This document shows, one piece after another, positions 1 to 5,043 of a stretch of DNA of 5,043 bases; positions within the stretch are counted from its first letter, which is position 1, and every line of letters starts with the position of its first letter. Both the position numbers and the translations under genes were made by a program. The stretch is from Verrucomicrobiota bacterium (GTDB lineage: Bacteria > Verrucomicrobiota > Verrucomicrobiia > Limisphaerales > UBA1096). Under the pieces are notes generated by a model. That model did not search any database. It had not been told where the DNA came from and worked only from the letters and a program-made list of their open reading frames with translations. Location: NCBI GenBank assembly GCA_015658765.1, contig DQOE01000086.1, positions 1 to 5,043 on the forward strand, read 5' to 3'.

Positions 1-809
1 TGCTGGATCGCGCCGCTGACGCCGCATGCGATGTAAACCTGCGGCGAGACCACCTTGCCGGTCTGGCCGACTTGGTCGCGATACGGCCGGTAACCGGCAT
101 CGACCGCCGCGCGCGACGAGCCGACCGCCGCGCCGATGCTATCGGCGAAACTCTCGATGATGCTGAAGTTTTCCGCGCTGCCCAACGAGCGGCCGCCAGT
201 CACGATGATTGCCGCCTCAGTGACATCCGGACGCACGTTGTCGCTGGCGATAGTTTCCTTGAGTGTCGTTTTTTGTCCCGGCAACTCAACGACAACCCTG
301 GCGACATCAGCGCTGCGGGTGGCATCAGGTTCGGGCGGCTTGACCGTGCGCGGCCGGACGGTGATCACCTTCAGGCTGTCATCGGTGAACTCGACTTCGG
401 CCGTGGCTTTGCCGGCGTAAACCGGGCGTCGCGCGGTCACTTGGCCGCCGGTGAGGCTCACTTGAATGCAATCGGTGGCCAAGGTGGCATCGAGTGCGGC
501 GGCGATGCGCGGGGCCAAATCCTTGCCCTGTGGCGTGTGCGCGGCGAGCACCACGTCGGGGGCGAGTTGTGGGATGAATTGGCCAAGCGCTTGCCCAAGT
601 GACTCGCCGGTGTAACTGGCTAAGGCCGGGGAGCCGATGAGATGCACCTTGGCCGCGCCCAGTTGGCCAAGCGGCCCGGCGAGCGGCTCGAGATTCTCCC
701 CAGCAGCGACGGCGTGAACCTCTGCCTGGCCAAGCAACAGGCCAAACAACTCCCGCGTGGCTTCGCTGAGTTGTCCGTTTTTGTGTTCGGCGATGATTAA
801 AATTTTCAT
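1..809 (-). CDS. etfA: Electron transfer flavoprotein alpha subunit, C-terminus cut by window edge
   Basis: EtfA is the FAD-binding subunit of the soluble heterodimeric electron transfer flavoprotein, which takes electrons from flavin dehydrogenases and passes them to ETF-quinone oxidoreductase. The reading frame begins MKILIIAEHKNGQLSEATRE, a typical EtfA N-terminal alpha/beta domain, and 269 codons are visible. The C-terminal FAD domain is clear: TGGRSLG at about residues 204-210, GAAVGSSRAAVDAGY from about 226, then QVGQTGK and the IACGVSGAIQ stretch at the edge. Family members are about 310-330 residues, so some 50 residues are missing beyond position 1. The ATG at 809-807 has a GGAGAA ribosome site 6 nt upstream inside the short gap after etfB, which supports both the start and translation from a shared mRNA. 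No internal stop or missing FAD motif was seen. Whether this ETF is classical or bifurcating cannot be decided here. Confidence 0.96.
   Translation of the reverse strand, partial: MKILIIAEHKNGQLSEATRELFGLLLGQAEVHAVAAGENLEPLAGPLGQLGAAKVHLIGSPALASYTGESLGQALGQFIPQLAPDVVLAAHTPQGKDLAPRIAAALDATLATDCIQVSLTGGQVTARRPVYAGKATAEVEFTDDSLKVITVRPRTVKPPEPDATRSADVARVVVELPGQKTTLKETIASDNVRPDVTEAAIIVTGGRSLGSAENFSIIESFADSIGAAVGSSRAAVDAGYRPYRDQVGQTGKVVSPQVYIACGVSGAIQ
579..598. repeat. Near-perfect 20-bp palindrome inside etfA
   Basis: TTGGCCAAGCGCTTGCCCAA is palindromic apart from one mismatched pair (583/594). It is made of the same TTGGCCAAG/CAAGCG words as the other palindromes but is centred on GCGC. It lies in the etfA codons for LGQALGQ. 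Confidence 0.6.
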
Positions 810-815
810 GTCAGT

Positions 816-821
816 TTCTCC
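816..821 (-). promoter_or_regulatory. Ribosome binding site of etfA
   Basis: The minus strand reads GGAGAA 6 nt before the etfA ATG, the clearest Shine-Dalgarno match in the window. It lies in the 14-nt gap after the etfB stop and fixes the etfA start. Confidence 0.6.
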
Positions 822-823
822 GG

Positions 824-1597
824 TCAAATGACTTGGATGTCCTCGGCGAGAACGCGGATCAACTCCCGGGCCTGGTCGGCGGGAGCGCCCTCGATGATTC
901 GGCACGGCTGCTTGGGCGGCGGCAACTCGAAGTTTTTGAGCCGCGTTTTGCGGTTGGCCTCGGTGACGCCCAGCTCGTCTGCGGTCAATGTGTCGACCGG
1001 TTTTTTCTTGGCCCGGATGATGTTGAGGGCGGTGGCGTAGCGCGGCTCGTTGAGGCCGACCTGTGCGGCGACGACCGCCGGGAGCGGCGTCTCGATGACC
1101 TCAATGCTGCCGCCGCCGACATCGCGGCGGCAGGTGATCGCACCGTCGCCGAAGTCGATGCCGTTGACCACCGTGACGCACGGCATATCGAGGAACACAG
1201 CGAGCGTCTGGCCCACCGCGGCCGCGCCGTCGTCGATCGCCTCCTTGCCGGTGAACACGATGTCCGCTTGGCCAAGTTTGCCGATGGCGGCGGCGAGAGC
1301 ACGGGCGTTCATCGACGAGTCGGCGTCGCCGGGAAGGTCGAGCCGCACGGCCGAGTCAGCGCCCATGGCCAAGGCCATTCGCAGCGAGTCGCTCACCCGC
1401 TCGGGGCCGGCCGAGAGCACGGTGACGGTCGAGCCCGGCTGCTGCTCGCGCAGCCGCAACGCCTCCTCGATGGCCAGTTCGTCGTGCGGCGAGATGATCC
1501 ACTGGATGTCCGCCTCGTCGATTCCATTGCCGTTGTCGCGCAGCTTGATCCGCGTCGTGGTGTCCGGCACCTGCTTGATACATGCGAAGATGTTCAT
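824..1597 (-). CDS. etfB: Electron transfer flavoprotein beta subunit
   Basis: EtfB pairs with EtfA, binds AMP structurally and carries the loop that recognises partner dehydrogenases. The 257-residue protein starts MNIFACIKQVPDTTTRIKL, the standard EtfB opening. Other family marks are SPHDELAIEEALRL (about 36-49), GKEAIDDGAAAVGQ in the nucleotide-binding region (about 117-130) and NEPRYATALNIIRAKKKPV (about 183-201), which contains the recognition loop. Length is normal for the family. A TTG directly before the ATG could add one residue; the ATG at 1597-1595 is preferred because it gives the usual N-terminus. The start is 6 nt after the oxygenase stop, and the only purine-rich site (AAAGGGA) is about 14 nt upstream, so translation may be coupled. 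In the AIDDG motif many EtfB proteins have a third Asp where this one has Gly, a modest variation. The order etfB then etfA is the common one. Confidence 0.96.
   Translation of the reverse strand: MNIFACIKQVPDTTTRIKLRDNGNGIDEADIQWIISPHDELAIEEALRLREQQPGSTVTVLSAGPERVSDSLRMALAMGADSAVRLDLPGDADSSMNARALAAAIGKLGQADIVFTGKEAIDDGAAAVGQTLAVFLDMPCVTVVNGIDFGDGAITCRRDVGGGSIEVIETPLPAVVAAQVGLNEPRYATALNIIRAKKKPVDTLTADELGVTEANRKTRLKNFELPPPKQPCRIIEGAPADQARELIRVLAEDIQVI
1267..1276. repeat. 10-bp palindrome CTTGGCCAAG inside etfB
   Basis: This is a third copy of the palindromic core shared with 3636-3645 and 4327-4336, here within the etfB codons for KLGQAD. It supports a recurrent palindromic word rather than a single site. 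Confidence 0.6.
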
Positions 1598-1603
1598 CAA
1601 AAA

Positions 1604-2860
1604 TTATTCAGTCCCTTTTTTCAGTTGATTCAAATACCAGCGGACGAAGCGCTCGACGTTGTATTCCTTGTGGGTGGAATACGGCCCCGGCCGGTAGCCG
1701 CTGGACTGCACGCCCAACTGGGCGGCCTCGCAGAGTGCCCAGTCCTGCTCGGAGGTGAGCTGCCAAAACAGCATCATCTTTTCGAGTTGGTAATCCTTCC
1801 CCTCTTCAGCTTGTGCATCGACCAGCCAGATCACCCGCACCTCGGTGGTGGCCTTGTCGATCGGCAGCAGCCGGGTACTGACAACGTGGTCGCAACTGGC
1901 GTGGCACCACATGTTGGGCACGGTGCGCAGCCGGAGCGTGCCGACGGAGTTGTCGGTGTAGTCGCCCATCAACGGCGCGACTTGCTGGCCGTCCATCGTC
2001 TCGCTGACGTAGCCGTCGGCCAACGGCGTGCGGTTGATGGTGAACCAGCCGTCGTTCCCGGCGTCCGGGAACGGTGCCATGCCGCTGCTGCGGTGGGTGA
2101 TGGCCAAGCCGTGCCGGCCCCACTCCGCCTCGCTGCGTTGTGATTTGTCAGCGATCTTTTGCATCAACTCCGGCGAGGTGTCGTCGGCATTGTAATGGTC
2201 GTAATTGGCCTTGATGTACTGCGGATGGTTGCGGTTGCAGTGGTAGCACTCGCGGTTGTTTTCCCATACGAGTTTCCAGTTGGAATGGACGATGTAGTGT
2301 ACCGCCTTGGCCACCTTGGCGCGGTCGCAGCCCTGCGGCCGAAGCATTGGCTCCGTCAATTCCCGCGCCGGGCTGAAGTCACTTGGCTGCTTGGCCAGGT
2401 TCACGAAAATAAAGCCGCACAAGTTCTCGAGCGACACCGGCGAGAGGCCAAGCGCACCGGTGTCGATCCCATCCTGCATGCCGTGGCACGACAACAGCTT
2501 GCCGTCCTTGCCGTAGACCCACTGGTGGTACGGGCAGACCAGTTGGCGCACCGAGCCGCTTGGCTCACGGCAAAGCAGCGTGCCGCGATGTCGGCAGACG
2601 TTGTGAAAGGCCCGCACTTGGCCGTCGTCGCCCCGGATCACCAACAGCGAGTCGGCGCCGATGTTCAGAGTGAAGAAATCTCCGGCCCGGGGTATCTCGC
2701 AATCGTGCCCAACGAACAGCCAGCCCCGACGCCAAACACGCTCGAGGTCGGCGCGATAAATATCGTCCGACGAGAAAAACTCGCCCGGCAAAGTCCGCCA
2801 ATCCGGGCACGCCTCGGCAGCGGCAGCGATCGGGTCAGGCGACTGGGATTCAAATGTCAT
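1604..2860 (-). CDS. GbcA-like Rieske oxygenase alpha subunit, probably a quaternary-ammonium (betaine-type) demethylase
   Basis: This 418-residue protein is a Rieske non-haem iron oxygenase large subunit. The [2Fe-2S] ligands are C89, H91, C109 and H112 (C-x-H-x17-C-x2-H, in CRHRG and CPYHQW). The mononuclear iron site is in NNRECYHCNRNH: H207 and H212 as His ligands, with D373 in SEQDW the likely carboxylate. E204 occupies the place of the bridging Asp of naphthalene dioxygenase; a Glu there is known from carnitine and glycine betaine oxygenases. Segments such as NWKLVWENNRECYHC, SETMDGQQ and SSGYRPGPYS recall glycine betaine monooxygenase GbcA (from memory, not a search). Such enzymes oxidise an N-methyl group, releasing formaldehyde; glycine betaine would give dimethylglycine. 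They need a separate ferredoxin-type reductase, which is not in the window. The gene runs straight into etfB. Stachydrine, carnitine or another betaine remain possible substrates. No Shine-Dalgarno precedes the ATG, but the N-terminus aligns with the family. Confidence 0.9.
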   Translation of the reverse strand: MTFESQSPDPIAAAAEACPDWRTLPGEFFSSDDIYRADLERVWRRGWLFVGHDCEIPRAGDFFTLNIGADSLLVIRGDDGQVRAFHNVCRHRGTLLCREPSGSVRQLVCPYHQWVYGKDGKLLSCHGMQDGIDTGALGLSPVSLENLCGFIFVNLAKQPSDFSPARELTEPMLRPQGCDRAKVAKAVHYIVHSNWKLVWENNRECYHCNRNHPQYIKANYDHYNADDTSPELMQKIADKSQRSEAEWGRHGLAITHRSSGMAPFPDAGNDGWFTINRTPLADGYVSETMDGQQVAPLMGDYTDNSVGTLRLRTVPNMWCHASCDHVVSTRLLPIDKATTEVRVIWLVDAQAEEGKDYQLEKMMLFWQLTSEQDWALCEAAQLGVQSSGYRPGPYSTHKEYNVERFVRWYLNQLKKGTE

Positions 2861-2928
2861 CGGGGATCGGCGACTGGAAATGCCCGCGATAGAGAGCCAA
2901 CCGATGGTGTCCGTTCTGCCTGTTCAGC

Positions 2929-2934
2929 AGTATA
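2929..2934 (-). promoter_or_regulatory. Possible -10 element of the oxygenase-etfB-etfA operon
   Basis: In the 103-nt gap between the regulator and the oxygenase the minus strand reads TATACT, five of six matches to TATAAT, in the context TTGGTTATACTGC. Transcription would start near 2922 and leave a leader of about 60 nt. No good -35 box lies 16-18 nt upstream, which would suit an activator-dependent promoter. The rest of the gap shows no terminator hairpin, so read-through from the regulator gene is also possible. Confidence 0.3.
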
Positions 2935-2963
2935 ACCAATTTTGGGCAGCATGAGTTGTGGCA

Positions 2964-4277
2964 TTACTTTTGCAGATACTCCATGACGGCCTCGGTGCGG
3001 TTTTGGACGCCCAGCTTTTCGTAGATGTTCTTGAGATGATTGTGCACCGTCCAGGCGCTGATTTGGAGCATCTCGGCGATTTCCTTGTCCAGCGCGCCCC
3101 GGCAAAGATGGGTCATCACCTGATGCTCGCGGGGGGTGAGATGCGGGAGCGTGTCCTTCCCCGGATCGCCCGTCAAAAAATCGATCTGCTTCTTGAAATA
3201 TTGCCGCACCCAGCGCGACAGTGATGCCGTGTTCTGCCGCGATTTGTGCTTGGCGGCGGCGCTCTCCTCCAGCAAATGCAGCATCCGGCCCGGCGGTGTG
3301 CGGTGCAGATAATATCCGTAATGACTGCCGGCGGTGGAGTTGAACAACTGTTCACTATCCTCGAACGTCGAAAACGCCACCACCGGGCAGTCGCGAAACA
3401 GCTGCTTGAAACAGGCGTCGAGTTCCTCGCCGGAAAACCCCGGTAACCCCCGATTGACCAGCAGCAGCCCCGGCTCATCCGCTGAGCCAAGCTCGCGCAG
3501 TGAACCGATGTCCGCGAACGTCTCGCGGCAAGCAAAACCGGGCGCTTGGCTCGTCAACCCGTGCAGGCCCGCCGCCACCGTCTCGTCCGGTTCCACCACG
3601 AAAACATTCACCGAGACGGCGTCCGCCCCGTCGCGCTTGGCCAAGCGCCTGGCCCCGCCGGGGCGAGTGTGAATCGTCGTGTACGTGCAGCAAAACGGGC
3701 TACCAAACCAAAACAGCGCCAACGTCAGTTCACGTCGATGCCGCGCAGCCGCGCTCTCCCAGCCCTCCCGGGTCACGCAGTTAAAAATCTCCAGCGCCTG
3801 CTCCGCCGCACGCGCCTCGTTGAGGGTGCCCAGCGGGAAGTAGCAGCCCGCGCCATCGTGCTCGATGCGGCAGGAAAACTCCGGCTTGGCATCGGGCATA
3901 GCCCGGTACTTGCGCTCCACCAAGCGCAGCCGCCAGTAGTCGATCGACCCGCGCGGATCGCTGCTCCACGGCCGCAAAGGCTCGCTTGGCTGAACCCCAT
4001 CATGTGAGCCAAGCGCCGGCCAGCCGGCTTGCTGAAGCTGGGCGAACAGGTCAGCCGCCTTCGCCGCCGCGACATCCTGATCCACCGCGCCGAGCGAGAT
4101 CGTCCGGCGCACCCCTTGGTATTGAATCTTGGCCGACCAGCCGCGCACCCGGTGCAGTTTGCCGGCGCGGACGTAGCTATTGCGGAACACCCGGGTGCGC
4201 CAATAGGCCGGCTCCAGCCGCTGGTCTGCCGCCTCCTCGCCGGTTTCGACCCAATCTGCCGCCGCTTGCTTGGACAT
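2964..4277 (-). CDS. LuxR-type transcription regulator with duplicated N-terminal module and degenerate receiver domain
   Basis: The 437-residue protein has three parts. Residues about 24-87 and 112-174 are two copies of one module: each begins with YWR-R, has a basic strand region (GWSAKIQYQGVRRTISLG; EFSCRIEHDGAGCYFPLG) followed by an alanine-rich helix, and ends in GW. The pattern recalls the three-strand DNA-binding (Arm/AP2-like) domain of tyrosine integrases, but this is only a resemblance. Residues about 222-340 look like a response-regulator receiver with key residues lost: N275 in LLLVNRGLPGFSG replaces the phospho-Asp, H325 in YYLHRTPP replaces the conserved Lys, and the acidic pair reads EP (229-230). 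Residues about 380-435 are a clear LuxR/NarL helix-turn-helix (LTPREHQVMTHL, KEIAEML, TVHNHLKNIYEKL). Residues 222-437 alone match a normal NarL-type regulator, so the N-terminus looks like an added part. It probably acts without phosphorylation. Position suggests control of the oxygenase operon, its own gene or the divergent gene. Start: ATG at 4277-4275, weak ribosome site. Confidence 0.88.
   Translation of the reverse strand: MSKQAAADWVETGEEAADQRLEPAYWRTRVFRNSYVRAGKLHRVRGWSAKIQYQGVRRTISLGAVDQDVAAAKAADLFAQLQQAGWPALGSHDGVQPSEPLRPWSSDPRGSIDYWRLRLVERKYRAMPDAKPEFSCRIEHDGAGCYFPLGTLNEARAAEQALEIFNCVTREGWESAAARHRRELTLALFWFGSPFCCTYTTIHTRPGGARRLAKRDGADAVSVNVFVVEPDETVAAGLHGLTSQAPGFACRETFADIGSLRELGSADEPGLLLVNRGLPGFSGEELDACFKQLFRDCPVVAFSTFEDSEQLFNSTAGSHYGYYLHRTPPGRMLHLLEESAAAKHKSRQNTASLSRWVRQYFKKQIDFLTGDPGKDTLPHLTPREHQVMTHLCRGALDKEIAEMLQISAWTVHNHLKNIYEKLGVQNRTEAVMEYLQK
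3633..3648. repeat. Perfect 16-bp palindrome inside the regulator gene
   Basis: GCGCTTGGCCAAGCGC is fully palindromic and differs from the intergenic palindrome at 4324-4339 only in the second and second-last bases. It lies in the codons for the linker before the receiver-like domain (RRLAKRD, about 210-216), so the DNA word coexists with coding. Confidence 0.7.
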
Positions 4278-4286
4278 GCTTGGACA
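4267..4286. repeat. Tandem 10-bp direct repeat over the regulator start codon
   Basis: TGCTTGGACA occurs twice head to tail, at 4267-4276 and 4277-4286, one helical turn apart and overlapping the regulator's ATG (4277-4275). A third copy of the core GCTTGGACA lies at 4345-4353; with flanks, 4278-4288 and 4345-4355 share the 11-mer GCTTGGACAGC. This spacing would suit an operator for a dimeric or oligomeric regulator, possibly autoregulation. The core CTTGG is also part of the hexamer over-represented across the window, so it may not be specific. Confidence 0.6.
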
Positions 4287-4288
4287 GC

Positions 4289-4381
4289 CCTATCGCAGCT
4301 TTCGCCACTTGACAAGCTTTGTTCCGCTTGGCCAAGCGGCAATAGCTTGGACAGCTCTTGGCTGTGCTCTCCCGCGATAGG
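4289..4381. repeat. Inverted repeat CCTATCGC / GCGATAGG in the divergent gap
   Basis: CCTATCGC at 4289-4296 has a perfect inverted copy, GCGATAGG, at 4374-4381, about 85 nt apart centre to centre. The interval holds the 16-bp palindrome and a small inverted repeat, ACAGC-TCTTG-GCTGT (4351-4365). Function is unknown; paired operators or chance are both possible. Confidence 0.4.
4324..4339. repeat. Perfect 16-bp palindrome in the divergent gap
   Basis: CCGCTTGGCCAAGCGG is fully palindromic and contains the window-wide hexamer in both orientations. It is the only non-coding copy of the 10-bp core CTTGGCCAAG. It could be a dimeric protein site. It is not a convincing terminator, since no T run follows on either strand. 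Confidence 0.7.
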
Positions 4382-4496
4382 ATTGTTTTTTTGCGGCTAA
4401 AAAAGGCCATTTCTGCTTTGATGCCGGTTCCTGACAACTCTCGGTTGACGCGATGAAGTGATTTCATGTCGAGTCCGCTCATAATTAAACAACCAA

Positions 4497-5043
4497 ATGA
4501 TGAAAAAAATGTTGAAGACCAAGTGGCTCCTCGTGGCCGGCATTGTGGCTGCGCAGGCCTGGGCCGCGCACGGGCAGGAAGTCAGTACCGATTATGGAAA
4601 CTACATCGAAGACGAGGAGATTATCGTCACGTTCAGCGATGGCCCCGGCAATCCCAACGACTGGGTGGGCCTCTACAAGCAGGACATGGTCGCGGGCGAG
4701 GTCGACTCTCTTGCGTGGTTTTACGTCAACGGCTCAACTACCAGCGGCGAGGGTCTCACCGAGGGAGAACTGGTCTTCCCTGAAGGGATGGCCGAAGAGG
4801 GGATCTACGAGGCGCGGTTCTTTGAGAACGACGGCTACATACTACTTGCCAAGGCCATCTTCACCGTCGGAGATATTGGTCCAACGGTCCAAACAGACAA
4901 GTCAACCTATCTGCCGGGGGATCCCATCACGGTCGATTTTCTGGTCGGCCCGGGTAATCCAAAGGATTGGGTGGGGCTCTACAGGGAGGACATGGTGCCC
5001 GGCTCCGTCGGCAGTCTGGTGTGGTTTTATGTCGACGGAACCA
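4497..5043 (+). CDS. Exported protein with tandem Ig-sized repeats, C-terminus cut by window edge
   Basis: The frame opens at ATGATG (4497) and 182 codons are visible before the edge. Residues 1-26 form a Sec-type signal peptide: a lysine-rich start (MMKKMLKTK), the hydrophobic core WLLVAGIVAAQAWA and small residues before a likely cut near AHG|QE. After it come two copies of one domain, about 29-124 and 131 onward, with a period of 102 residues. Each copy has a T-D...Y start, then GPGNP-DWVGLY, a DM motif and WFYV-G, with short beta strands between (IYEARFF, AIFTV), as in an Ig-like beta sandwich. GPGNPNDWVGLYKQDM and GPGNPKDWVGLYREDM align directly. Synonymous sites differ widely between copies, so the duplication is old. 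The DWVGLY motif loosely recalls SKICH-type domains, but I do not assign a family. The protein probably acts outside the cytoplasm or at the surface, perhaps with a catalytic or anchoring domain beyond the window. No Shine-Dalgarno is visible; the second ATG at 4500 is an equal candidate. Confidence 0.85.
   Translation, partial: MMKKMLKTKWLLVAGIVAAQAWAAHGQEVSTDYGNYIEDEEIIVTFSDGPGNPNDWVGLYKQDMVAGEVDSLAWFYVNGSTTSGEGLTEGELVFPEGMAEEGIYEARFFENDGYILLAKAIFTVGDIGPTVQTDKSTYLPGDPITVDFLVGPGNPKDWVGLYREDMVPGSVGSLVWFYVDGT

Larger units (their letters stand above)
4278..4496. other. Divergent intergenic region with clustered repeats
   Basis: This 219-nt gap lies between the regulator start (minus) and the secreted protein start (plus) and must hold both promoters. 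I see no strong sigma-70 promoter. TTGACA at 4309-4314 (plus) has no -10 at normal spacing. TTGACG at 4445-4450 and CATAAT at 4480-4485 (plus) are 29 nt apart, too far. On the minus strand TTGTCA is followed by GATAGG after 15 nt, almost at the ATG. T7 and A6 runs sit around 4385-4404. The repeats are listed separately. No gene or RNA is supported here. Confidence 0.6.

Noticed and set aside
1598..1600. TTG as the etfB start
   Set aside because: It adds one residue before a proper ATG that gives the standard EtfB N-terminus.
833..2143. Open frame of 436 codons on the plus strand, antisense to etfB and the oxygenase
   Set aside because: It crosses two well-supported genes and their junction, is full of Arg, Ala, Val and His as expected of a GC-rich shadow frame, and shows no recognisable domain.
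2159..2935. Open frame of 258 codons on the plus strand, antisense to the oxygenase N-terminus
   Set aside because: It mirrors strongly conserved Rieske coding sequence and has no family features or start signal.
3672..3728. Hydrophobic stretch LTLALFWFGSPFCCTYTT (residues about 184-201 of the regulator) as a membrane segment
   Set aside because: It is short, interrupted by Gly-Ser-Pro and rich in Cys and Thr, and sits between cytoplasmic-type domains; a buried linker or strand is more likely.
4324..4339. Palindrome as a Rho-independent terminator
   Set aside because: The stem would have a GGCC loop and no T run follows on either strand; it also lies between two divergent starts, not after a gene.
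4177..4482. Minus-strand open frame covering the divergent gap
   Set aside because: It is in a different frame from the regulator, so it cannot extend it, and its product shows no domain.
4466..4783. Open frame of 105 codons overlapping the start of the secreted protein gene
   Set aside because: The frame from 4497 has a signal peptide and two matching repeats and stays open to the edge; this one is Arg/Gly-rich and stops.

Overview
This GC-rich window (around 60% by eye) is densely coding and looks like a chromosomal segment of a free-living bacterium. The gene style resembles Verrucomicrobiota or another member of the PVC group: few clear Shine-Dalgarno sites, a secreted protein built of Ig-sized tandem repeats, and a LuxR-type regulator with an unusual N-terminus. 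That placement is an inference; no marker gene is present.

Layout. Four genes lie on the minus strand, read from right to left: a transcription regulator (4277-2964), a Rieske non-haem iron oxygenase alpha subunit (2860-1604), etfB (1597-824) and etfA (809 to beyond the left edge). Gaps are 103 nt between regulator and oxygenase, 6 nt between oxygenase and etfB, and 14 nt between etfB and etfA, so the last three are almost certainly one operon. A fifth gene, for an exported repeat protein, starts at 4497 on the plus strand and runs off the right edge. The 219-nt divergent gap (4278-4496) is rich in small direct and inverted repeats.

How the genes may work together. The oxygenase resembles GbcA, the glycine betaine monooxygenase, and has the Glu at the bridging position seen in quaternary-ammonium oxygenases (GbcA, CntA). 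In pseudomonads, betaine demethylation is followed by dimethylglycine and sarcosine oxidation, with ETF genes near the dehydrogenase genes. An oxygenase-etfB-etfA operon fits N-demethylation of betaine or a related compound, with ETF collecting electrons from a downstream dehydrogenase. No oxygenase reductase and no dehydrogenase lies in the window. The regulator directly upstream is the natural candidate controller. It combines a duplicated N-terminal module, a receiver-like domain that has lost its phospho-Asp, and a LuxR helix-turn-helix.

A second layer of signal is at the DNA level. The hexamer CTTGGC/GCCAAG occurs about 31 times (hand count, both orientations) against roughly 3 expected from base composition. 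It falls in all reading frames and in non-coding DNA, and sometimes forms perfect 10-16 bp palindromes centred on TTGGCCAA.
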